Positions 22,717 to 33,179 of a stretch of 64,000 nucleotides of DNA are shown here, in pieces; position 1 is the first letter of the stretch, and each line of letters begins with the position of its first letter. A program made the translations under genes and the position numbers. Under the pieces are notes generated by a model. It did not search any database and had not been told where the DNA came from. It was given only the letters and a program-made list of their open reading frames with translations. The DNA lies in assembly GCA_030549775.1 (NCBI GenBank), contig CM060173.1:38264610-38328609 (forward strand), in the 5' to 3' direction. The stretch comes from Tamarix chinensis (Eukaryota > Streptophyta > Magnoliopsida > Caryophyllales > Tamaricaceae).

Positions 22717-24624
22717 TGTAATACCTTACTTATTGAACCATAATTATCTTACGTGATTAGTCTCTTTATCCCTTTTAAAATATTCTAAATTCACTATTCA
22801 CTCCATTCATTTCATATTTAACCTTCTTTTTCTTTCCCTAAATCATGTAATAATTTGTTTATGAGATTAGACAATTTTACCCATTTTGGCTCATTGTGAT
22901 TATTTGGACTCTAATTTATTTTAATATAACTTTTTTTATTTGTTTTACAAAAATTATATCACACATTTCCGAAATTTTTCATAATATTTGAGATTTATTT
23001 ATTACTTTTCGTAATAAACCCCCATTATTTTACTTTCTTTGTAGATTAATTATCTAAGATTCATTGTAATTAACCTTCTTAATACCCATTATAATTCAAC
23101 CAACCCGATAACTATAGAATACTATATTTTTAACTTATTTACAATAATTCAACATAAAATCTAGTTAAAAGTACACATACCATAACTTTTGTCACAAATG
23201 CCTTTATACGGAACCTCTCCTACAGTCCATCAACATACCCTTCATTCAAATGTTGATGAAGCAATCTCCCTCCTTCATAATACTAAATTTTGACCTCCAA
23301 CAGCCCTTTTTCATTCCATAACTCATTTTTCTCAATTCATTTTCCATTCCTACATTTTTCCTTATCATTTTCTCTTCCCTATTTTCCCACGCGTTGCTTT
23401 ATTCTTGTTCTTTAGTTAGTACTAATCCAAGGTCATGTTCTTCCTCCCTTCTTCATTTTTTTTATTTATTTAATATTACACACATTATCCTTCCTTTTAT
23501 TCTTCATATATTTGGTGTTTTGCCATTTTTTACCTTTTCTTTCTTGTACTTTCCCACTAGCTCTTATCCATTTATCCTCTTTTTGTTTTGATACTTATCC
23601 TCCTAATTTTCTTTATATTAGACCCTCTATTGTGTAGAAGATCTAGAAATGTGTAGTTGGATTGTTGAATTTTAAGATTTCATATGAAATCCTAGGATTT
23701 CTATTTTACTATGCATTTTCTAGATCTTGAAAATATTATGTATGTAAAATTTATAATCAAAATAGCACAAGTTGTAAAATATATTAAGTGTTGAAATATT
23801 ATTAATTGAGAGCAAGTTATGCTCTTTTGGTTATGTTTGATAGCTAATACTTGATATATGATCATTATATTATATTTTTATGATGTTAATGTTGATGTTA
23901 ATCTTATTAAATATTTTTCAAATACCCTAGAAAATAATATTAGAATTTTATAATGTTAATCATAAATGATTGGTTGAAAATGTGTTTATGCCTTATTTAG
24001 TTCTCAGCCTTTTAGTGTTTGGGCTTATTTTTTTATATTTAATTTGTATTAATTATGGCATTATATTGGTATTACTATGTGCAATTTTATGTTGTACGAA
24101 AGAATGGTGAGATTCTTATTCTCCAAGTTAATAAGAAATTGATATTATGCAATCACTAAGTAAAGATTCTAAAAGGGCATTCCATAGAAATTTAATCTTT
24201 ATATCATATGTTTTTTGTATTGTATGCATGATCATATATGTTATATCAAGTGTCATATACTTTACGGGAAGCATTCAATGTCTTTTGAGTGATTACATTA
24301 CTCAGTACATTTTATATTAGCTATCCTATTATGGTCATGGCTCATTCAAATGAGCATTTCATAGGTATTTGTCCATATCAATGCTTTTCTCATGATGACC
24401 TCCAGATATGAGTGATGCACTATAGTTTGGGAATATATTTATTTTTTCATATAGGCTTTTAGTCCTATATTCTCCCTTATTTCTATTTTTTCTATTTTTT
24501 TTATAATTTTTTTTTCTAGTGTCAAATGCTTCTCACACATGATCAATAGGCACAAGTAACTTGTTAGCCTTGTACCTGACATGGATTAGATAAGAGGAGT
24601 ATCTTCTCTATATTTGACAGGACA
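22717..24624 (+). mobile_element. LTR of the third element (about 1.9 kb)
   Basis: Begins TGTAATACCTTAC next to a polypurine tract and appears to end about 24624 (TTGACAGGACA). It is T-rich (especially 23380-23600) and holds no coding sequence; the 65- and 74-codon ORFs are low-complexity. It does not closely match the other LTRs here, so its lineage is open. Solo LTR B was inserted right at its 3' edge. Confidence 0.5.
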
Positions 24625-24629
24625 GTAAC
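24625..24629 (+). repeat. Left target-site duplication of solo LTR B (GTAAC)
   Basis: GTAAC immediately before TGTAATACC; the identical GTAAC follows the LTR end TTACA at 29627-29631. Confidence 0.9.
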
Positions 24630-25461
24630 TGTAATACCTCATATTTTTAAAATCCAAATTTATTAAGGTTAACGATTTTATTAGCGTAATTTGATGTAAA
24701 TAATTAATTATTTTAATTTCGATTCGTTTTATGGATTTATCGACGATTTCGAATTCATAGTTGAATTTAATTAATCGTTGTCGTTGCGAACCATTCTAGA
24801 TAAATTTGTTCACGACAATGATTTTATTATATTCATATGATTTTGATTTTCGGTTAAAAATATGTATTCCCGTTCTTCTCCTATTTTTATTTTTAATATT
24901 TTAGATTTTTTTTCAATTATAATTTTGTCATGTGATTACGCCTTTATTTTAGAGTTATATTTTGTTAACGAAGTATGTTATTTAAATTATAGAATTTTTT
25001 TTAAATAGTTAAATTTATTTTAGTAATTATATCCATAGAAAATATTTCTGACTTTAAATTCATTCATTTTCAGAAATTGTTAATACTTTCGGAAAGTTTT
25101 AAATTAAAAAGGTTTTTTGGAGATTATTTAAGAATTACCTTTCGAAATTAATTTTCTTCTGTTTTACGCTTTTTGATTTACGGAAAACCAATTTCAAAAA
25201 TTATTTAATTGGTCTTGGTTTATTAGAATTTGACTTAAATATTTTATTATATACTTTTAAATAATTTTTGAGGTCTTATAAAATATTTCCGTAAACAATA
25301 AATTTTTTTATATTTGTTAGTAAATTTTTCGAAAACATTCTCGAAATTCTTTATGTAGCTCGTATACCAATTTTAAGCCTTCAGATCCTTTTAAAAAAAC
25401 ATTCATTAAATAAATTTTAGATAAATTTTTCCAATAATAATTTTAAATATTTAGTATTTTA

Positions 25462-25470
25462 TTTTATATG
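25462..25470 (+). promoter_or_regulatory. TATA-like site of solo LTR B
   Basis: TTTTATATG about 830 nt into the LTR, followed within 30-60 nt by a sharp change from A/T-rich to GC- and CT-rich sequence. Suggested as the transcription start area; no direct evidence. Confidence 0.4.
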
Positions 25471-25504
25471 TGTATTTGTATTAAAAAAAAAGCCCAACCC
25501 GCCG

Positions 25505-25858
25505 GTGCCCGACCACCTCTTCCTTTTCCTTTTTATCTCCTTCTCTTTCTCTTCTCTTCTTTCTCTCTTTCCCGTGCATCCCTGTTTTGCAGCCCCAAAC
25601 CCCAGCCCCAGCCTCCTTCTCCCCAGCTCCTCCCTGCTCCAACCGCCTCACCAGCTACACCCAACCACCACGGGCGACGTGACTGCCGACCACAACCTGC
25701 ATGACAGCCGTAGCAACAGCCGAAGCAGCAGCCACCGCAGTAGCGCGGGAGCAGCATCAGCAGCGTCGAGCCGCCGTCTGTCTCCGGTGAGCCTCGCTGA
25801 CAACCGGCGAGCCACCCCAGGCCTCCAACGAAGCTTCTCTGGCCTTCCCTTGTCCTGA
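25505..25858 (+). other. LTR leader ORF, 117 codons (copy B)
   Basis: Starts MPDHLFLFLFISFSF, a strongly hydrophobic Phe/Leu/Ser segment resembling a signal anchor, then Pro/Ser-rich and Ser/Arg/His-rich parts, and ends with SLADNRRATPGLQRSFSG. Its C-terminal ~24 residues match the ORF of copy A almost residue for residue. In copy B a TGA ends the frame where copy A continues for 14 more codons. DNA here is CpG-rich against an A/T-rich surround. No known family recognised. Conservation across two old copies may indicate a translated leader peptide or constraint at RNA level. Confidence 0.4.
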
Positions 25859-25929
25859 TTCATTGATTTTCGTTTGGTATAATTTTCTAAAAAACTCTAA
25901 CATTGATTTGATTTAATTGAGTATGATTT

Positions 25930-27050
25930 AACTTGTGATAAGCTAAATTAACTGTTTGGTTATTTATATATGTGCTGCGAGAATAATTTGGATTGGTTAA
26001 TTGTATGGTTATGTTGGAATTTTAGAAAATTCAATTTTTGGCCAGGTTATGCCCAAATTTTTCTAAATCTCCCGTTTTGGCGATTTTGGATAAATTGATT
26101 ATACAATATATTTTTAAATGTATCTAATTTCATGTCGGAACCGTCAATTTGAGAAATTTATGCGGAATTTATCGGAATTTGATTCTAGGTCAAAATTCGT
26201 GTGTGATGAAATTAGGTCGCGTAATTGAGTTATTCCATTAAATTGATTTTATAATATCGTTTGAAATATATTTAATTTCATATCGGAAGTGTTGATTTGG
26301 GAAAATTGTGCATAATTAATCGGAATTGGATTTTTAGGTCAAAACTCTTGCGGGACTAAACTGGATTGTGTAATCGGGTTGTTTTATTCAATTGACTATA
26401 TAAATTATATTAGAATATATTTAATTACATTTCCCAACCGTTAATTTATATATTTTAGCAAGAATTGATCGGATTTACGTTTCGGGCTCAAAAACCCTAA
26501 TTGTGCTAAATTGGGTATTTCTTTTAGTGGTTTTGATCAATTGATTATTTGATATTTTATAAAATGTGTTTAATTGCATTTCTAAATATTCAATTTGATT
26601 AAATTTATAGAATTTTACCGAATTATATTTTCGGGCCTAAAACCCTAGATTTCAAGTGAGATTATGAAATTGATCATGTGTATAATTGTTTTTCTAAAAT
26701 TAAATTTGTAGAAATAGTTGAAATGATCCTAATTGCTTTCTAATACCTTTAATTTGAATTAATTAATTTGAATTACCCGAGTTTGTGTTGTGGGCTTTAA
26801 AACCCTAATTTTAAATATGGATAGTCTTAAATTGGCTACTAGGAAGATTGTTTTGTTGAAATTAATTATGTATATTTATCTAAAATTAGTTTAATTGTGT
26901 TTTAAAACTATCAATTGAAGTAATCGAAGTGATCATTGGGTCGATTCGTAGTTTAGGGATTAAAAACCCTAATCTTCAGGGATTGTTTTATAAAATTGAA
27001 TTTTTTTGCTATGCGTCTTTGATCTAATCGATTTCTGTCTTTGGGTTTTA
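25930..27050 (+). repeat. ~145-160 bp tandem array with telobox motifs (copy B)
   Basis: Anchor TTTAATT(T/A/G)CAT recurs near 26125, 26270, 26421, 26570, 26731 and 26890 (spacing 145, 151, 149, 161, 159). A second anchor, TCGGGCTC(A)AAAACCCTAA, recurs at 26477, 26625, 26787 and 26947 with AAACCCTA intact, and in altered form (TAGGTCAAAA) at 26040, 26185 and 26330. Seven to eight diverged units, the mirror of 6990-8010 in copy A. AAACCCTA is the plant telobox; in Arabidopsis it is bound by TRB proteins that recruit Polycomb complexes. Confidence 0.85.
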
Positions 27051-28364
27051 AATCATTTGAATTATTTTTTAATCTAATCAGTTTGGATTTGGTTCTATAC
27101 AAATGGTTGGTTTGTCTTCTGGATTGTAAAACCTAACTAGTAAATCATTTTCGAAAAAAATTAACTTATCTTCTATCATCATTTCCCTAGCTTCCAAATC
27201 AATTTAAAATACTTTAAGAGATATGTATTTAAATCGATTTGAGTAATATTTAACCTTAAATCTTAATAGAGCTATGCTCTTGAGTCTTAAGTTTTGGACA
27301 CGTTTTCCAAGAAAAATTATTTGTGTCTCTTTTTGTCGATTTAATTATAATAATTGAATTATTGATCGATAGGATGGTTTCTAACTTAGTTTTCGATTCT
27401 ATCGGCAATCTAGGAAAGATTTATTGTGGATCCTCGAGCTAGTGATCTCTCTCTCCCTCTTATCTCGCTTAGCTAGCTTCGGATTTAGGTAAGTTTCTAC
27501 TTACCTCCACTTATGGGTGTTTCGTAAGGATGTAGCTAGGATCAATTATATGTGTGTTATGTGCCTTGTGTGCTATGTGTTATGCCATGTTGTGTGCTTT
27601 ATGTTTTTAATGACTAATTACTTGTAGCGCAGCTTGGAGTTGATGTATGCTTATATATATTCCTTACGACATGTGTGTAATGATTGTTCTGTTGTGTTTA
27701 TGATATTTTATGACGTGACCCTCTAGGACATGCATGTTAGGATATTAATAATATGATGTGTGGTGAAAGGATAAAATGGGGGAAAATGTGGATGTAAGAA
27801 CAATTAAGGAAGAGTAGAGTAATTGGTTAAGAGTGGAAATATAATATACGAAGGATGAGTATGGGCGTCATGGGAAGTAAGTAATGTTAGGTGAAAAGTA
27901 GAGGGATTATTTGTGGGGGAAGAAATGTGCTAGGGTTTGGAGTGGCTAACTAGGGTTTTCGATCACCTACGAAATCAACGAGTAAAGTGATATGATTTGG
28001 GATTGAACCTAAATGAGATGAGGTGTTTGAAGATAAATGAATTAATGGTAGTGAAGTAAGAAGAAGTTGGACAACATAAGTCCAATTAGGGTTTTAAGGG
28101 AAACCCTAGAGGCTAATAGCGGGTGGAGTCTGATGTCACGAGGTGTTAGGCCTTAACCCACACCCTTAAGAGTTGGTTTTCATTATGTGTAAGTATAAAG
28201 GGGAATGGATATCGAGGTGTGATAAGGGGCGCCAGAGTCCCAAGATATGGGACGGGCCCTCTTGGGAGGATAAGTGTGGATATAGTTAGCCATGCATGTC
28301 AAGGGTAAAATACTTTCAAATAAGATATGTTAAGACACTAATCACTTAAAGAGGAAGATGTTGA

Positions 28365-28680
28365 GTCGGACCCAGACTGGTCCACCGACGAATAATAGTG
28401 GCCAGGAGCCGGGGTGCCCAGGAGACCGTTCCACTAGTGAATAATAGTGGCCACGAGCATTTTTCCATGCATGATTTTCAGTCCACCGGCCATAATAGTG
28501 AGGGATTCCATGCTCAACAAACCAAACGTAATGAAGCTAAGCCATGGGAAATACACTAAGCACTTACAGTGAAACATCATGTGAGTCAGGGCCAGACCGG
28601 TCCACAAGCGAATAATAGTGGTCAGGAGCATTTTGCCCTGGATGTATTTCCATTCCACTGGCTATAATAGTGGGGTTCCC
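28365..28680 (+). repeat. Two-block short-repeat array (copy B)
   Basis: Block 1 (about 28340-28510) and block 2 (about 28555-28680) both run CACTAA(T/G)CACTTA, (G/A)GTC(G/A)G, GGTCCAC, GAATAATAGTGG, then a TTTTCCAT/TTTCCATTCCA segment and CCACTGG/CCACCGGC-CATAATAGTG. GAATAATAGTGG(C/T)CA with GGTCCACCG is the reverse-complement equivalent of the CACTATTATxGCCGGTGGATCGG core in copy C. Confidence 0.75.
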
Positions 28681-29061
28681 GCAATCACATGAATTGATAA
28701 AGACTATGATGTGAATCGACTATATTTACCAGAGATCTAAAGAATGAGTCTGCCCAGACCATAGTCGGCCTTCATTATCTATATTACCACACGCTGCTTA
28801 TGTGATTGTGGCCATGTAATGAGTTGTCAATAATATGGATTATTCCTACCTGAGGCGCATGAGCTACTTAATATTTCAGTCATACCACGTTTACATGTTT
28901 AAATAAGATGTTACATTTGTTTCGCATGTTATTATATGTGTATGGTAGGACTTAGGATGTGGGTATTGAGTATGCATAATATTGTATATACGTAATGCAC
29001 CATGATTAAATATGCACTTGATGTTATAGTTTACATCTCTCCTATAAGAAAGGGCAGTGGG

Positions 29062-29155
29062 ATTTACTCAATATTGGACCTGTACTGATACTACCTTGGT
29101 TGAATGGGTCCTGTGATGATCCACTGATGGTGGGGAGCAAACCTCTTATGCAGGC
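29062..29155 (+). repeat. Conserved ~95 bp LTR block with small hairpin (copy B)
   Basis: Runs from TTTACTCAATATTGGACC through GGGTCCTGTGATGATCCAC to GGTGGGGAGCAAACC and TGCAGGCTTGAG. The inverted repeat CCACTGATGGTGG lies at 29121-29133. Matches 5278-5371 and 56998-57090 in reverse orientation far better than the surrounding LTR does. Confidence 0.8.
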
Positions 29156-29626
29156 TTGAGATCGGATATTGTATTTGGGTTGAATTATTGGTTTGAGAGA
29201 GTAGGCAATCCGGAATTTGATCTATCGAGGTTTACCTTGTTTAACTATATTCATCTTTGGAAGTTACAAGTGTTGTATTTAAATTTCACGGGTATTGTAA
29301 TTGAATTTCAATTTCTCGTACTCTGATAAGCTTTTAAAATTTGAATTTATTTCACAGGTTCCGCTGATTCATTCAGCGATGATTTTATTTAGTGAATTGA
29401 TTCACTTGTCATCTGCCTGTGGATATCTCCTTGTGGGAGTTTATCCTCACGGCATAAATGTTTGAAATTTTGTTTGACAGGTTTTAGCCTTACATATAGT
29501 ATGAGGTAGATGGTGGACATTTATCTCATGTTAGATGTAGCGGTAACATTCCCCAAATTCTATTTTAGCTTCCGCTTTATTCTTTCAAAAAAAAATATTT
29601 GAGGAGTGAATTTTGGGGGTGTTACA

Positions 29627-30454
29627 GTAACACCCTCCATAATCATATTTATGTTTTATTAAAAAATTTTAGAAGAAATTTTTTTAATAAAGAACATGAT
29701 GGTGTGACAGAATGTTATGATATCTAGGAGAAGAATACAAATGAAGGCTTACATAAATATTTGCAGGAGATAGCTAAAGGTTAATTATGGATAAGTATTA
29801 AAGTGTACGTTAAGTAGAAATATTTGTCTAAAATATCAAACATTATAGGGCCATTGGGGACACCGTCTTTGAAGGCCAAACTCAACTAGTTCTCATCCAC
29901 TTTGATGAATAATGAAAATCTTAGAAGGTTCCTAGGAAGGTTCTTTAACACTTAATTGAATAAAAGTTTGTTAAGTTGACTAATTAAGCTAAAATGTTCA
30001 ATTTGAATCTAAAAATAATAATAATAATAAATGTTGATATAAAAATAAATTATCTTTATCTGAATAACATCAACATATCATGATCCCTAAATTTTAACAC
30101 ATTTTTATAGTTAAAATGCTCTTTTGATGGTAAAAAGTGTTCAAGGAACACAAGTATAATGAATAGTATTTTTTCATTAATCATTTTTAAAATGACTAGA
30201 AGACTTAGAATAGGATAAGGGATTCAAGTATCAACATAGTACAAAAGGTCTCAATGAAATTTGATGACCAAAAGTAACTAAAAAAGTCTTGTAGATACAA
30301 ATTCATAAGAAATAGCAAGCAAGTTCTAAATGGAGCCTCTTAAAAAATGTAACTTTAGCTCCAAACCTTTAAAGGATGTACACAATACTTAAACAAAAAA
30401 TAACTTTTTCATTAAAGCAATTTTAAATAGGTTTTGAGAACATGGGATATTACA
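29627..30454 (-). mobile_element. Minus-strand LTR remnant (3' LTR with polypurine tract)
   Basis: Left end GTAACACCCTCC; right end GGGATATTACA, i.e. minus-strand start TGTAATATCCC, preceded on that strand by the polypurine-type stretch GTAAAGGGTTAATGA (30455-30469). This is the same 3' junction wording as in the chromoviruses at 14685 and 19617. About 830 bp with no code. The stretch around 30140-30300 has a same-direction relative at 55090-55240. The internal region to the right (30470-30905) has no readable motifs. Confidence 0.55.
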
Positions 30455-30911
30455 TCATTAACCCTTTACAAGAAACTTAATCCTCATGTTTGTCAATGGT
30501 AATAAAAAAAATTAACTCAAAATAATGAATCAAGATTGAGTATAAAAGAATTAAGTAGAGTACGAGTTAAGTAAAGTACACTAAATTGAAATAAAACACT
30601 GGAAGCTCAAAGAGAAAGATGAGAAAATAAAGTCTCAAATAACAACATAAAACTATTTATTATACAAAGTTAATGAAAGTTAAGAACTACACTACAACAT
30701 ATACATATACATATACATTGAAAACTACATGCCTGAGGAGTTAAAGACTACTTGTATCAAAGTAATGGAGGGCTTAACATATAACAATGAACCATACTAT
30801 ATAAAAGGAGGAAAAAATATGAATCTTGAGGTTTCCATGATCTTGAGTGTTAAAATAATATCTATTCATAACTCCTCCTCGGACACTCTAGATCATTTTG
30901 TATCTTAAGTC

Positions 30912-32550
30912 CCTATAACACCCTCTTTTAAGGCCTTTAGTGTGTGTTAATATAAGTGTTGATTATGAATTAATTGTGTTTAAGTATAGCTTAGATGTGT
31001 GCTTTATGTTTGATTTTCAAAGGATTCGGAAAGGCCTTGATTTTTTTTAAGAGAATAACTTAGTTTTTAAGGAAACTAGTTAACTACTTTAGTCTTGTAC
31101 TGGTCGTCTAGTTCACCTATCCTTGAAACTCTAAGGATCTCAAAAAAACTAATAGTTGTTAGTGCTTAATGAACTAAGAGGTTCATGGGAAATTTGATTC
31201 ATAGCTAGAGATTAGAGATTACTAAGAGGAAGAGCTAAAAAAGAGAGGAGAGAGCAAAAGTGAGAGAGTTGTATAATGATTTTTGATCCCCAAAATAGAT
31301 ACAATATCCCATATATATATGGGTAGAACAAGAGAGAAGGATGAAGAAAAATAGTATTCACTATAATATAGTAAACTACCTTTGGTGTACCTAGAGGATC
31401 AAGTGAGCATGAAGGTGGTATGATCTACAAATGCATGAGTGTTATGAGATTGAGATGAGTGAGTCTTGAAAATTTTGGGCTAACACGTATCCTTTGGGTT
31501 GGCAATCCAACGGCTCAATAATACTAGTTTTGAAAAGACCTATATCATCACTCTCTTCATAACTTAATTCACCACATTAGCTACTCCCCTATAGTCATTA
31601 GATTTCAATTACATTACCGCCAGCCAAGCGCATATTCTACTTCCATGATATAGATAGACTAGGCTTTAACTATGTTTTAAAAGATCTTAATTTTTCTAAT
31701 ATAAAATAACAAACAATAATTATATCCTTAAAGGTCGATGATCAATCAAACTCATCCATATGTACATTAAACACATATATAAAAGAAGATAAATAATTTA
31801 TATATATAAAGGACCATCAGATATTTACATATAAAGTTAAATAGAAAATACCATCGGAAGACACAAATAAAGTAATATAGAAAAAGACCACAAGACACGA
31901 TACAAATACAGTTGCATAGGAAAGACCTCTGGATACCATGTATATGGAATATCAAGTAATGTAAACCATCTCATTTTTGTAAATTCCTTTGGCATGCCAT
32001 ATTGAAAGAAAAAAAAAACTAAAAAGATCTCATAATTTCTCAAATAATTTAAATTTTGATAGAAAAAAATAATATAGCACTAAAGTGAGACTTATTGAGT
32101 AAGCCTCACTTTCCTTAATTCCAAGTGTTAAAATATAAGGGAAAACCTTTAAATAAGTATTTCCAAATCCCAACTATGGCTTACAAAAGGAACAATTTCC
32201 TAGCTTATTGAAAGATATTTTTTTAGTGCTACTATTTTACGTAGGAAAAGAAAGGGAGAGAATTAAGGTTTTTCATACTATGCCCTTTCAAAAGATTTTA
32301 ACCACTAACAAGCATTTTACCCAAACTAAAGAGGCTATCAAAAGGATTTTATCACTAGTGAATACAAGCAACCTAAAAAAAATCATCTACCCATTCCAAA
32401 ATGATTTAATCTCAGCCATCTCATATCATTATATTTACCATTTAATTTTCTCAGCCATCTCTTTTCTTACTTGTGCATTGATTGAAGGGAATTATTCAAA
32501 CCTTTGTCCCATAACGTAAAACGTTGAAATCTCCGTTTTCAATCCCCTAT
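30912..32550 (+). mobile_element. Probable plus-strand LTR/leader of the coiled-coil-gag element
   Basis: Starts TATAACACCCTC, a decayed TGTAACACC-type LTR start. From 31230 to 32160 it matches, in reverse orientation, 54640 down to 53700: AAAGTGAGAGAGTT, CATCCTTTGGGT, GGCTCAATAATACTA and GAGTAAGC(C/T)TCACTTTCCTT occur in the same order in both. A TATA-like CATATATATATGGGT lies at 31306. Near 32553 CGGCGCCATCC could be a primer-binding site of the GGCGCC type used by Tat-lineage elements, but this is weak. Small ORFs (31767-32519) are chance. Confidence 0.45.
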
Positions 32551-33179
32551 TACGGCGCCATCCACACCATTGCCACCTTTATCAATTGATATATTCACAA
32601 CTCCTTCTATTGTTACCATAAGTAGAGGAATTCAACTTTAGGAACTTCTTAACAGTAACCAAACTTGCAAAGTTAATGTCACCACTGCACCAATCACTGG
32701 CTTTACTATATGTCCTAGAAAATATGCTACCTTCTTAAGGGATATATTTATCAAAAATCTTAAGAACTTTTTTAATTCCTTTATTTATCAATCCTTAAAT
32801 AAATCCATCGCATCCTCAATTTTCCCTTCCTCTTTTTCATCCTCAATGAACTAGTCGATTATGAACCCATTTAACTTGCTATCCTATTGTAATATTCCCC
32901 TTCCAATCAATATATCTAAAAACTTCAACTTTTGACTTAGATACTCTCCTCTCGAGTAACATTACTGAAACTGAAGTTGAACATTTTAATTTGAAATATT
33001 ATATTCCTTCTTCTCATATTTTGATTCTACTAACACCCTTAGATAGAGCACCTAGTAGATGCATAATCTTATATATTGAGACACATTACAATGACATATG
33101 CATTCCTTTAAACCCATTCATAAGGTAATTTCTCAAAGCTTATCAACTAAGCCTTACTTATTTTCTCCCCAGTGGCAAG

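Larger units (their letters stand above)
24630..29626 (+). mobile_element. Giant solo LTR copy B, 4997 bp, with target duplication
   Basis: Starts TGTAATACCTCAT and ends TTGGGGGTGTTACA, flanked by perfect GTAAC duplications, with no internal region: a solo LTR from recombination between two LTRs of an intact element. Orientation is set by the TATA-like site and pyrimidine-rich leader and by the resemblance of its 3' end (GTGAATTTTGGGGGTGTTACA-type) to the chromovirus 1 LTR end. Order: U3 (to ~25460), leader ORF (25505-25858), ~150 bp array (25930-27050), a stretch with no recognised features (27060-28360), two-block array (28365-28680), conserved hairpin block (29062-29155), and an end block with CTTGTGGGAGTTTATCCTCA. 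Lineage is probably a chromovirus, by terminal sequences; no pol is attached to prove it. Confidence 0.93.

Noticed and set aside
32208..32519. 103-codon plus-strand ORF
   Set aside because: No recognisable motif and placed in LTR/leader-like sequence shared with the inverted relative at 53700; likely chance.
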